DNA from: Pontibacter chinhatensis
GTDB taxonomy: Bacteria > Bacteroidota > Bacteroidia > Cytophagales > Hymenobacteraceae
Assembly (NCBI RefSeq): GCF_900113285.1
Contig: NZ_FOOT01000007.1
Span: 62,001 to 126,000, forward strand
Direction of reading: 5' to 3'
DNA: 64,000 nucleotides
The translations under genes and the position numbers were made by a program. Below are positions 54,983-62,741 of this stretch, one piece after another. Within the stretch, counting starts at the first letter, position 1; every line of letters begins with the position of its first letter. The notes under the pieces are model-generated. The model was not told the origin of the DNA. It was given only the letters and a program-made list of their open reading frames with translations, and made no database searches.

Positions 54983-55042
54983 TGGGCCGCAGGCCCAACT
55001 AACTATATCGCAACATGCGTTTAGAAGTATAGCACAGCACGC

Positions 55043-55050
55043 TATCTTTG
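55043..55050 (+). promoter_or_regulatory. Probable -7 box just before an ATG
   Basis: TATCTTTG fits TAnnTTTG and ends only 4 bases before ATG 55055. If used, transcription would start at or inside the first codon, giving a leaderless message or a start at ATG 55115. Confidence 0.45.
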
Positions 55051-55054
55051 CCCC

Positions 55055-55357
55055 ATGAACTCCGTTAAGCTGAACGCCTACTGCCGCCTCTACGCTTTCT
55101 CCGATTACCAGAGCATGAAGTCGGCGCTGCCGTATATGCGGCGGGTGATGCTGGCCAAACCCCTGGCTGAGGTAGAGGAGGTCGAGGCGCGGAGGTTTGT
55201 AAGCAGGTCGGGCGGGGGCGGCTACACCAATTACCTGCAGCCCCTAGGCATCAGGCGAACGGTAAGCTCCGGTATAAACTCGCTGATTACGGCCCTGCAG
55301 CTGCTCTACAAAAGCAATGGTTTCTCGGCGAGGTATATTGTGATTGAGCGGGGATAA
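55055..55357 (+). CDS. Hypothetical 100-residue protein
   Basis: Basic small protein (MNSVKLNAYCRLYAFSDYQS ... RRTVSSGINSLITALQLLYK) with no signal or known motif. ATG 55055 lies 4 bases past a -7 box, so the start could instead be ATG 55115 (MKSALPYMRRVML). Followed by a hairpin shared with the yceI gene terminator. Coding is supported by codon pattern only. Confidence 0.6.
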   Translation: MNSVKLNAYCRLYAFSDYQSMKSALPYMRRVMLAKPLAEVEEVEARRFVSRSGGGGYTNYLQPLGIRRTVSSGINSLITALQLLYKSNGFSARYIVIERG

Positions 55358-55375
55358 GGCCGCAGCCATACTTCT

Positions 55376-55423
55376 AAAACAAACGAGGCTGCCCGGTTCT
55401 CCCGGACAGCCTCGCAAAGTATA
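55376..55423 (-). terminator. Terminator of yceI, twin of 56761-56808
   Basis: GAGGCTGCCCGG-TTCTC-CCGGACAGCCTC (one mismatch) with a T-rich tail on the minus strand. 47 of 48 bases equal the block at 56761-56808. Confidence 0.8.
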
Positions 55424-55441
55424 GAATCGGATTTACTGGCT

Positions 55442-55975
55442 TTAGGCCTGCTTTACCAGCTGTATCTCGCCTTGTAGTTTCAGTTCTTCGCCCAGCATCA
55501 CGCCACCTGTCTCCAGGGCTGCGTTGTAGTTAATGCCCCAGTCTTTGCGGTTAATCTTGCCGCTGATAGAGAAACCGGCCTTCACATTGCCCCAAGGGTC
55601 GGTAGCGATGCCGTTGTGCTCTACAGAAAGCTTCACCGGCTTGGTGGTTTCCTTTATCGTCAAGTCGCCGTAGAGGTTGAAGGTCTCGTCATCCACGCGC
55701 TCCACCTTTGTAGACACGAACTTCATGTTCGGGTGCAGGTCGGTTGCAAAGAAATCGGCGTTGCGCAGGTGCTCGTCGCGCTGCTCGTTGCTGGTATCAA
55801 TAGAGGCAGGGTTGATGTTTGCCACCACTTTTGCGTTTGTAAAGTCGTCTCCTTCCGTCTCGGCTTCCGCTTCAAACTCAGTGAACTTGCCGGTAACGTT
55901 AGAGATCATCAGGTGCTTAATTTTAAAACCAAGCTCGCTGTGGGTTGGGTCCAGAGACCATTTTGTAGTTGCCAT
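55442..55975 (-). CDS. YceI family protein, TetR-associated copy
   Basis: A 177-residue lipocalin-like protein (WSLDPTHSELGFKIKHLMISNVTG; DTSNEQRDEHLRNADFFATD; ends GEIQLVKQA), closely similar to the copy at 30085-30618 and likewise without a signal peptide. The family binds polyprenyl lipids. The TetR gene lies 83 bases upstream on the same strand and a 13-bp operator shared with tetR sits at 56029-56041, so this copy should be repressed by that regulator. Confidence 0.92.
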   Translation of the reverse strand: MATTKWSLDPTHSELGFKIKHLMISNVTGKFTEFEAEAETEGDDFTNAKVVANINPASIDTSNEQRDEHLRNADFFATDLHPNMKFVSTKVERVDDETFNLYGDLTIKETTKPVKLSVEHNGIATDPWGNVKAGFSISGKINRKDWGINYNAALETGGVMLGEELKLQGEIQLVKQA

Positions 55976-56010
55976 TCTTATTCGTACTTAATTGTTTTAA
56001 TTATTAAAAT

Positions 56011-56041
56011 CTAATAGTGTTCTGTTTTCTAACACTGTTAG
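56011..56041 (-). promoter_or_regulatory. TetR operator(s) before yceI
   Basis: CTAACACTGTTAG (56029-56041) is an almost perfect palindrome and the exact complement of the site at 56685-56697. A weaker copy, CTAATAGTGTT, lies at 56011-56021. They lie 54 and 36 bases before the yceI ATG. Confidence 0.75.
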
Positions 56042-56058
56042 GTGTAAAGACAAAAAAA

Positions 56059-56661
56059 TTAGGATTTCATACCGGTTACAAAGCCGCGGATAAAATCCTG
56101 CAGCACTAACTGGTTCAGGTCGCTTTTGTCTTCGCCGCTTCCCATCATGTTTATGGAGACCAGGCCGTGCAGCATGGACCAGAACGTATGTAATTTCAGA
56201 AAAGGATCCGTATTTGGTTGCTTTCCAGCGGCAATAAGCTCCTTTACCGGTTGCAGGATCAAATCGCTGAAGGTGCTCAGCTCGCTGATCTGGTTCACAG
56301 TTTCGCAGGAGGGGATGCCCAGGCCATACATCACCTGGTAATAGGCCACGTTGTCGAAGGCGAATTTCCAATAGGCATAAGCCATGGCCTCAATCTGCTT
56401 TTCAGGGGTGTTAGCCTGGTTCTTTGCCTTTATTAGTTCCTGGTTCAGTTGCTGGAAACCCTGCTTGGTCAGTTCCAGCAGGATAGCCTCCTTGTTGGCA
56501 AAGTGGTCGTAGATAACGGGAACGCTGTACTCAATCGCCTCGGCAATTTTACGGATAGAAAGCGCCTGCCAGCCATCCTGCACAACCAGTTGCCAGGCTG
56601 CCTCAAGTATGGAGGCTCTCACCTCTTCCTTATGCCGTTTCTTTCGCTCTGCGATTCCCAT
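56059..56661 (-). CDS. TetR/AcrR family regulator
   Basis: A 200-residue repressor from ATG 56661 (MGIAERKKRHKEEVRASILE). Helix-turn-helix at about 30-50: ALSIRKIAEAIEYSVPVIYDHFANKEAIL. The C-terminal all-helix domain has YAYWKFAFDNVAYYQVMYGLG, the TetR_C_33/WHG-like pattern. A longer frame to 56802 runs through its own promoter and operator, so it is rejected. Operators in front of itself and yceI predict autorepression and control of yceI. Ligand unknown, perhaps lipophilic given YceI. Confidence 0.92.
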   Translation of the reverse strand: MGIAERKKRHKEEVRASILEAAWQLVVQDGWQALSIRKIAEAIEYSVPVIYDHFANKEAILLELTKQGFQQLNQELIKAKNQANTPEKQIEAMAYAYWKFAFDNVAYYQVMYGLGIPSCETVNQISELSTFSDLILQPVKELIAAGKQPNTDPFLKLHTFWSMLHGLVSINMMGSGEDKSDLNQLVLQDFIRGFVTGMKS

Positions 56662-56684
56662 TATAATTACCTCTGTTATTTTAC

Positions 56685-56705
56685 CTAACAGTGTTAGCAA
56701 AGGTA
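56685..56705 (-). promoter_or_regulatory. tetR promoter with abutting operator
   Basis: On the minus strand TACCTTTG (56698-56705, TAnnTTTG) is directly followed by CTAACACTGTTAG (56685-56697). Binding there would block the transcription start. Confidence 0.75.
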
Positions 56706-56760
56706 GAGGTTCATTCTTATAAAACAAAAATTTATGCGGGCCAGTTATAGCTGCCAGAGC

Positions 56761-56808
56761 AAAACAAACGAGGCTGCCCGGTTTTCCCGGACAGCCTCGC
56801 AAAGTATA
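56761..56808 (-). terminator. Terminator of the DUF808 gene, twin of 55376-55423
   Basis: GAGGCTGCCCGG-TTTTC-CCGGACAGCCTC with T-rich minus-strand tail. Differs from the yceI terminator by one loop base. Confidence 0.8.
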
Positions 56809-56830
56809 AACTCAGTTGCTTCGCCCTGCC

Positions 56831-57769
56831 TTACGCTACCTTTTCGGCGGGGCGCTTGAACAGTTTTTTACCCAGGTTTAGCACCAAGGCAATTACTGCG
56901 CCCAGCAAAATGCCTCCCAACGCCAGCACTACCACCTTCACCAGCCAGGCCAGCGCTGGCACACCGGACAGGGCATGCTCCAGAGACTCCAGCGGGTGGT
57001 GCAGAAACGGCAGCCCGTGCGCGATGATCTCGGCCCCTACCCACAGCATGGCCGCGGTGCCAACATAGCCCAGTATAGTCAGGAACTTCGGCATGGATTT
57101 CACGATGCTGCGTCCAATCTTTTGAGTAGTGGGGTGGAATTTATCCTGGGCCATGTGCACGCCAATGTCGTCGGCTTTCACAATTAGGGCCACAAATCCG
57201 TACACGGCAATGGTGATAAAGATGGCCACTGTAATTAGCACCACAATCTGGTTCATCAGCGGGCTGTTGGCCACGGTAGCGTAGGCAATGGCCATAATCT
57301 CCGCCGAAAGTATAAAATCGGTCCGCACGGCACTCCCTACCCGCTCTTTCTCCAGCTCCTGAGGGGTAATCGTTTCCATTTCCTCGGTTGGGGCATCGGT
57401 GGGCTCGTGGGTTTTGCTGAACATAGAGTGGACCTTTTCGTAGCCCTCGTAGCAAAGGAAGGCACCGCCCAGCATGAGCAGGTACGGTATCACCGCCGGT
57501 GCAAAATAGCCCAGCACCAGGGCAGCCGGCCCCAGAAAGATCGCCTTGTTTATGAGCGATTTTTTGGCGATTTGATAGATGATGGAGAGCTCGCGCTTGG
57601 GGTCGAGGCCCACCACATACTTGGGCGTCACGGCTGTGTCATCAATCACGATGCCCGAGACCTTGCCTGTCGTTTTCGCCACCTGCGTCGGTACGTCGTC
57701 GAGGCTTGCTGCGCTTACTTTCACCAGCGCCGCCACATCATCCAATAAAGCGAGAAGACCTGTCGCCAT
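56831..57769 (-). CDS. DUF808 (YedI-like) membrane protein
   Basis: A 312-residue inner-membrane protein. It opens ATGLLALLDDVAALVKVSAA followed by SLDDVPTQVAKTTGKVSGIVIDDTAVTPKYV, the DUF808 signature, with several hydrophobic segments after (LILVYFAP-like LGYFAPAVIPYLLMLGGAFLC and later). Function unknown. It ends at a terminator identical to that of yceI; the 57770-58089 gap to its right holds no gene I can support, only motif copies. Confidence 0.9.
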   Translation of the reverse strand: MATGLLALLDDVAALVKVSAASLDDVPTQVAKTTGKVSGIVIDDTAVTPKYVVGLDPKRELSIIYQIAKKSLINKAIFLGPAALVLGYFAPAVIPYLLMLGGAFLCYEGYEKVHSMFSKTHEPTDAPTEEMETITPQELEKERVGSAVRTDFILSAEIMAIAYATVANSPLMNQIVVLITVAIFITIAVYGFVALIVKADDIGVHMAQDKFHPTTQKIGRSIVKSMPKFLTILGYVGTAAMLWVGAEIIAHGLPFLHHPLESLEHALSGVPALAWLVKVVVLALGGILLGAVIALVLNLGKKLFKRPAEKVA

Positions 57770-58089
57770 TATCTGTTTCTTAGTTTAAAGTATAACCTAG
57801 CGCGTGCTGCCATTTTGTACGGAAGTATAGTGACAGCACAATGTTTCACGATCCTAAATTAAGCGAAAGAAGCAGGATCGCAATCAAGACTTCTTCTTAC
57901 GTTGAAAAAAAATGAATGGCGGGCTTTAGACAAGTTGCCGCTGCTCCGGATTCCTCGCCCGGGGCTCTATACTTTGCAGATTCGCCATCCGCTGCTGCGC
58001 CTGAAGCTACTGGTAAAAACAGAGTATAAAGCTGTGATTATTTCCAAACCTGAAAGAGTAGAGGCAAGCGTAAATTGCTGATTTATACT
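57770..58089. other. Gene-free spacer
   Basis: About 320 bases between the DUF808 start and the stop of the membrane cyclase-like gene. Contains AAGTATA/TATACTT copies (near 57786, 57970, 58083) and AT-rich DNA likely holding the DUF808 promoter. No gene seen. Confidence 0.5.
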
Positions 58090-58752
58090 TTATAGCCTGG
58101 CCCAGGGGCTGAGGCCCGCCGCCCTGATCTTAAAGTATAAAAGCAGCAGGTAGGTTATGTCGAAAATGAAGATGCTCACATACAGCAGGTTCAGAAAGTA
58201 GGAGTGAGGGAAGTATAAGTATAGCAGTATGGAAGGAAACACGGTGCCAATCATTTTGCACAGTGCAATATAAATCGACTGCCCCTCGTGGCTGTTCCGC
58301 TTCAGCAGCAGCTGAACAAAAAGTATGGACATGAGCAGGTTCTGGCTAAAGGCCGCATACACCCCGTTCAGGTCGTTGAGCTCGCGCGACAGCAGCAAAA
58401 TAAACAGGAAAGACAGGAGCAGGGTGAGCAGGAAAGTAGGGTAGAAGAGGCTTCCAGGCAGATGCTTCGGAAACGCCTTTCTTCCATAGGTCAGGTACTG
58501 CACCAGAATGCCGGCGTCCAGGGCGAGCCAGGCATAATCGATGTAGAGCTGCGGTTTGCTGTGCGGGTGCACGAAGGAGAAGATAAACTCCCACGAGAGG
58601 TTCGCGCAGAGCGCCACCACCGGCATGCCGTAGCTTTTGTCGAGAAAGCCCCGCCGCAGGATGAGCAGGTACGTCAGCGACCAGAAGATACCACTGCCTA
58701 CCTTCAGGATGACATCTACGGTGGGGTCTACATGAAGCGGGTCCTGTAGCAT
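58090..58752 (-). CDS. Transmembrane terpene cyclase-like protein (Pyr4 family)
   Basis: A 220-residue protein with seven hydrophobic segments. ANLSWEFIFSF places a Glu (E55) early in the second helix pair and FIFDITYLLLLY an Asp (D198) in the last helix, matching the catalytic Glu/Asp pair (E63 and D218) of fungal Pyr4-type cyclases, which protonate terpenoid epoxides or olefins. Bacterial members of this transmembrane cyclase family are annotated in databases as I recall. No prenyltransferase is nearby, so the substrate is open. Standing alone on the minus strand. Confidence 0.6.
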   Translation of the reverse strand: MLQDPLHVDPTVDVILKVGSGIFWSLTYLLILRRGFLDKSYGMPVVALCANLSWEFIFSFVHPHSKPQLYIDYAWLALDAGILVQYLTYGRKAFPKHLPGSLFYPTFLLTLLLSFLFILLLSRELNDLNGVYAAFSQNLLMSILFVQLLLKRNSHEGQSIYIALCKMIGTVFPSILLYLYFPHSYFLNLLYVSIFIFDITYLLLLYFKIRAAGLSPWARL

Positions 58753-58986
58753 GGTGTTCGTTTAAAGTATAGATAAACGGTTTTTTCCCTGTTGCAGCGT
58801 AATCAGGTTCCGGCGCTTGTGCCGCATCACTAGCAGCTTATACTAGTTGCCGCCGTTGTTGTAGGGCTGCTCTTCCGAAAGTTTAAGAGGAGCATGTTAG
58901 ATGCTTACGTAATGTTTCAGCAGTTTTGTAGCTGGTTGTTGGTAAAAGAACCGATAGCGGCGTAAGTATTTATATAAACATGAAGA

Positions 58987-59487
58987 ATGGGTGATTCAAC
59001 AAATATTTGTTTGGCTTGTGGCTGCTGTTGCGATGGTACCATGATTGGTTTTGTACAGCTCGACCCGGAAGAGTTGCCTGTGTTGAGAGATTTAGTGGAT
59101 GTTGAGAATGGAAATGGGGAAGGGTTCCTTCTTCATCCTTGTCAAAAATATTGCGATGGTTGCACAATCTATTCCAGAAGGCCGAAACAATGTGCCCTTT
59201 TCAAGTGCGAACTCCTGAAATCTGTCGAGCAAAAGGAGCTGGATTTTGATTTGGCTGTTCAAATAGTCGATGAGCTTAAACAAAGAAGGATCGCTATAGA
59301 AGAAAAGCTGGCGCTACTGCAGATCGAACTTCCATACCAATCCTTTTACTTCAAAATGGTCGGATTGAAAAACCTGTTTCAAAAAAGCGAGCCCGCATCA
59401 TTAACGCAAAACCACATAGATTTGAAATCGGATCTCGAGCAGCTTGATAGTCTGTTGTCAGAAAGATTTGGCGTACCTATACTCTAA
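58987..59487 (+). CDS. YkgJ family cysteine-cluster protein
   Basis: A 166-residue soluble protein with the zinc/iron-binding cluster CLACGCCCDGTMIGF followed by HPCQKYCDGCTIYSRRPKQCALFKCELL. The N-terminal Cys set and the C-rich second block define the YkgJ/Fe-S oxidoreductase-like family; role unproven. Codons are AT-richer than most of the window. Long AT-rich leader. The gene is single. Confidence 0.88.
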   Translation: MGDSTNICLACGCCCDGTMIGFVQLDPEELPVLRDLVDVENGNGEGFLLHPCQKYCDGCTIYSRRPKQCALFKCELLKSVEQKELDFDLAVQIVDELKQRRIAIEEKLALLQIELPYQSFYFKMVGLKNLFQKSEPASLTQNHIDLKSDLEQLDSLLSERFGVPIL

Positions 59488-59626
59488 ATAGAGAATTGGC
59501 AGATGAATCAGTGACCTAACCTTATCACTACTTTTACTGCGACAATCCCGCTTGTATGCCGACTACTTGAACATAAAACCTGGTGTGGGGGTTTAGAGGG
59601 AAGCAACTGGGAGTGGTAGTAACGCG

Positions 59627-59668
59627 CCAAAGCACCACGCCATAACAAATGTGGTGTGGCATTTTTAA
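59627..59668 (+). terminator. Possible weak terminator after the YkgJ gene
   Basis: CACCAC (59633-59638) with GTGGTG (59651-59656), followed by GTGGCATTTTT. The stem is short. Confidence 0.35.
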
Positions 59669-59670
59669 AG

Positions 59671-59678
59671 TAAATTTG
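59671..59678 (+). promoter_or_regulatory. Probable -7 box of the PLP enzyme gene
   Basis: TAAATTTG, consensus TAnnTTTG, 38 bases before ATG 59717. Confidence 0.5.
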
Positions 59679-59716
59679 AGCCGCTTATTTAATGGGCTTA
59701 TCGCAATACAACTATT

Positions 59717-61561
59717 ATGGAAGACAATAAAGTGCTGAGTTATATTGAGGATGTGTTAGAAAACATGCCAGCTGACTGGTTGAGGTTAACAACGCATCGA
59801 CTGGATATTTATAAGGAACAACTGGCGAAAACTGAATTCCTGGAGCAGTTTGAAAGCCTGTTTAAAGACCGTAATGCGGAGACAGCTGCACTCAGTGCTT
59901 TACCCACTGCCTTCGATTACATCCGGTTGGGCCACCCCTTATCATCGGTGCTCGAGTGGGCCATTGCCAGCTTACACGGGCTAAAACCGGATCATGTCAT
60001 CAGCTTCTCCTCCCGGACGATGCCTGTTTTGGCCGTGCTAAGGAAAAACTTACTGGCGCAGAAGAACACCCGCATCGTGTATACCGGTGCCTTACCCGAT
60101 TTTTTTGACGCGGAAGTACTAAAGCGTGTGTATGGCTATACGTTTGACTTAGAGCATGTTGATAAAATAGAGGAGGTTTCTGCGTTTGACGGCAGCACTG
60201 TTTTCTATTCACAGGATGATGAAGTGGGGCACGCTACCCTTACGCCTCAAATTGACTTTTATGTGAGTGTGCATGCGCAGCTCGGAAGTATAATTTTGGT
60301 AAATGGCGAGGAGAACAAAGGCTACATCTCAGAAATTCAGCATGTAAGAAGGAGAGAGAGCATTGCCATGACGCCGGCCAATTGTTTCGCTGCCCTGCAG
60401 CAGCTGGTTGGAAAGCCTTCTTCCGATAAAGAGAAGGGCAATGCCGCCGCTAACAAAGCACAGGTTCAGGACTTGATAAAAGGAATTACCGGCACAGCTA
60501 CGAAAGCGCTGCTTGGTTCCTCCGGGCTGTCTACGCAGTATGCGATCATGATGGGCCTTGTTCACGAGGCCCTGGAAAAACACCCGGGAAAAGCCATCAA
60601 ATTTGTTGTTCCGCCAAACTGTTATGGCGGCACAAACGACCAGGCAAGGCGGGTAGCTGCCGCTCTGGATAATGTGGAAATAGTGGACCTGCTGGTGGAT
60701 GGGGAACATGAGATGGTGCGAAGTATAGATACGGTGCTGGAGGAAATCGCTCGCCAGGATGCCGTGCCCTATATTATTGCTGAGATCCCGACAAACCCGA
60801 GAGTCGAGGTTCCGGATCTTGCAAAGTTAAGGGAGGTGCTAAGCAAAGCGCGTAGAACTGCCGCCGGCGATGTTGCGGTTGACCCGGTTTTCATTCTGGA
60901 TCAGACCTTCTGCCCGAATGTACAATTTGTAAGCAAAGACGGGATTCTCTCTTCGATCAGGACCATTTCGTACGTGAGCGGATCGAAATTCCCGAGTGGC
61001 GGAAAAGCGACAGCCGGTTACTGTGTAGCAAATGCAAAGGCGGAAGCCTTGCTGGAGAAGATTGAAAAGCACCTGAGGCTTTGCGATAATGAGGCGACGG
61101 ACCATCAGGTAGAGATGCTGGCAGAGCAACTGCCTTCCATGAACCAAAGGATTGCAGATGCCTACAGGAACACGCGCGAGTTTGTAAACTTTATAAAAGA
61201 TACGTTGCCGGAGGCGAAGATCAACTTTGTTTCAGAGGAACTGGCAAAAGAAGGATTTACGCCGTCCGTGTTTTCACTGGATCTACCTACGAAGGGGAAT
61301 ACGCATGAGGAAAGAGAAACCTACAAGCGGGCGTTAAATGATAAATTGATCAACATGATGATCAGTCAAATCCCCCATGAAAGTAAATACTGTGTGAGCT
61401 ATGGCCAGCTAAAGGGCTGTTACTGGACGATACCTGCCACCTCCACGCAAGGAACGACCAAGGAAGCTGACAAAGATTACATTGCCCGGGTATCCCTGTC
61501 TCCCGATCTGGATCTGGAACTACATAAAAAAGTGTTCAAAGACTTTGTAGAGCAGATGTAA
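59717..61561 (+). CDS. PLP-dependent Cys/Met metabolism enzyme, long N-terminal form
   Basis: A 614-residue protein. The C-terminal 380 residues are the gamma-family PLP fold: SGLSTQYAIMMGL, VVPPNCYGGTNDQARRVA (PLP phosphate region), IIAEIPTNPRVEVPDL and DQTFCPNVQ, with the lysine in SYVSGSKFPSGGKATAGY. The first 230 residues are an extension of unknown fold absent from CGS, CBL or methionine gamma-lyase. Exact reaction (cystathionine lyase or synthase, homocysteine step) is inferred. Own promoter; no other sulfur gene nearby. CGT/AT-rich codons suggest lower expression. Confidence 0.8.
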   Translation: MEDNKVLSYIEDVLENMPADWLRLTTHRLDIYKEQLAKTEFLEQFESLFKDRNAETAALSALPTAFDYIRLGHPLSSVLEWAIASLHGLKPDHVISFSSRTMPVLAVLRKNLLAQKNTRIVYTGALPDFFDAEVLKRVYGYTFDLEHVDKIEEVSAFDGSTVFYSQDDEVGHATLTPQIDFYVSVHAQLGSIILVNGEENKGYISEIQHVRRRESIAMTPANCFAALQQLVGKPSSDKEKGNAAANKAQVQDLIKGITGTATKALLGSSGLSTQYAIMMGLVHEALEKHPGKAIKFVVPPNCYGGTNDQARRVAAALDNVEIVDLLVDGEHEMVRSIDTVLEEIARQDAVPYIIAEIPTNPRVEVPDLAKLREVLSKARRTAAGDVAVDPVFILDQTFCPNVQFVSKDGILSSIRTISYVSGSKFPSGGKATAGYCVANAKAEALLEKIEKHLRLCDNEATDHQVEMLAEQLPSMNQRIADAYRNTREFVNFIKDTLPEAKINFVSEELAKEGFTPSVFSLDLPTKGNTHEERETYKRALNDKLINMMISQIPHESKYCVSYGQLKGCYWTIPATSTQGTTKEADKDYIARVSLSPDLDLELHKKVFKDFVEQM

Positions 61562-61953
61562 GGCTGGAGGTGGTAGTGTAGTACCAGAACCAATTGAAAC
61601 AGTGTGTTACCCGCTTAGGCGATGTGATGTAGCGGCTAACGGCGTTTTAAGGCTATAACAGTTGGAAGCTCACAAAGTATAATTTGCCTTGGTCCCTGAA
61701 TTTATACTTCCTCCTTGTGTACTTTATACTTGCTGGAGCCTTTTCATACTTTGGAACAGGTCGGAAGATCCTCCAAGGCAAGTATAAACTTGACGAATAG
61801 CGTAGCGCGAGCGTCCGCTTGTGTCAGGGGTGGAAAGAGTAGGTGACTGACTGAGTTGTTTTCATTTATACCTATAAAGCAATATAGAAGTAAAACTATT
61901 TTTTTATAACTTGTAGTATTAGGGGTAATAAAGTCATTAGTAAGTTTAATTAT
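61562..61953. other. Gene-free spacer with motif run
   Basis: Carries at least four AAGTATA/TATACTT copies at 61675-61790 and AT-rich sequence. No gene or terminator I can support. Confidence 0.5.
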
Positions 61954-62529
61954 ATGAATTTCACTTCTAGAGAAATTGTAGTAGGAGTTGTATCTAGCAT
62001 TATAGCCTCTCTCATCCTTTTTGTAGTAATTCCAATAATCAAAAAAGGTAGTAGCTGGGTGATTAAGCGAATCACAGAACAGAATTACAGATTAAGAAAT
62101 TCTCTCTACAGCTATGCGGCGCAGAGAAACCTTCCTTACTCAACTGATCTACATTTTTTAATGCTGCTTATCCTTTTTTCTGTTTTAACAGTCCTTACCT
62201 ACATAGAAGATCCAAGCTCAATTGAGCAGCTTAATCTTGTGCAAATCTCCAATAGAGCTGTATTCTTATATGTTTTCAATTTTTTTATTATAATATATTT
62301 TGCGTTTAGGTTAACTCTTAGGCTGAAGGTAGGAGATATTATAAGAAGATTTGATAATACTATTCGCTTAATTAAGCCTTATACTTCAGAGAATGAAATC
62401 TACCAAGTAGAGAGACAGTGGGTCTTAATGAGGTCTTATGAAGATTCTTTAAAAGTTAAAAGTCACTTAAAGATGCTTATAGAAGAAGCCGATAGGAAAG
62501 CTTCAAAAAAAGATTCAGCCATTATGTAA
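61954..62529 (+). CDS. Hypothetical membrane protein
   Basis: A 191-residue protein with three hydrophobic segments (EIVVGVVSSIIASLILFVVI; LMLLILFSVLTVLTYI; VFLYVFNFFIIIYFAF) and a basic C-terminal soluble part (VERQWVLMRSYEDSLKVKSH). Codons are distinctly AT-rich, unlike neighbours, so it may be acquired. No family recognised. Confidence 0.6.
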   Translation: MNFTSREIVVGVVSSIIASLILFVVIPIIKKGSSWVIKRITEQNYRLRNSLYSYAAQRNLPYSTDLHFLMLLILFSVLTVLTYIEDPSSIEQLNLVQISNRAVFLYVFNFFIIIYFAFRLTLRLKVGDIIRRFDNTIRLIKPYTSENEIYQVERQWVLMRSYEDSLKVKSHLKMLIEEADRKASKKDSAIM

Positions 62530-62606
62530 AGAGTTATAATCATAAGCCTGAAGCTCTTTAAAGCCATTGTTGGTGTTCTCACCAACGATGCAAAACAGCA
62601 TTGAAT

Positions 62607-62641
62607 AAAAAAGCCCTTCATATATAACATCTGCAGGGCTT
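62607..62641 (-). terminator. Terminator of the minus-strand gene on the right
   Basis: AAGCCCT (62611-62617) with AGGGCTT (62635-62641), A run at 62607-62612 giving a minus-strand T run. Loop is long. Confidence 0.55.
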
Positions 62642-62741
62642 ATACTTTGGCTAGTGTCAAACCGAAACGAATGTTACCTGATTGAGATTTGAGACCAACA
62701 CTTCTACCAATCCACTGGCCTGAAGATGATTACAACTTAAT

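Noticed and set aside
59488..59716. SAM riboswitch or leader peptide before the PLP enzyme
   Set aside because: No conserved riboswitch core or run of regulatory codons seen; only a weak hairpin and a -7 box.
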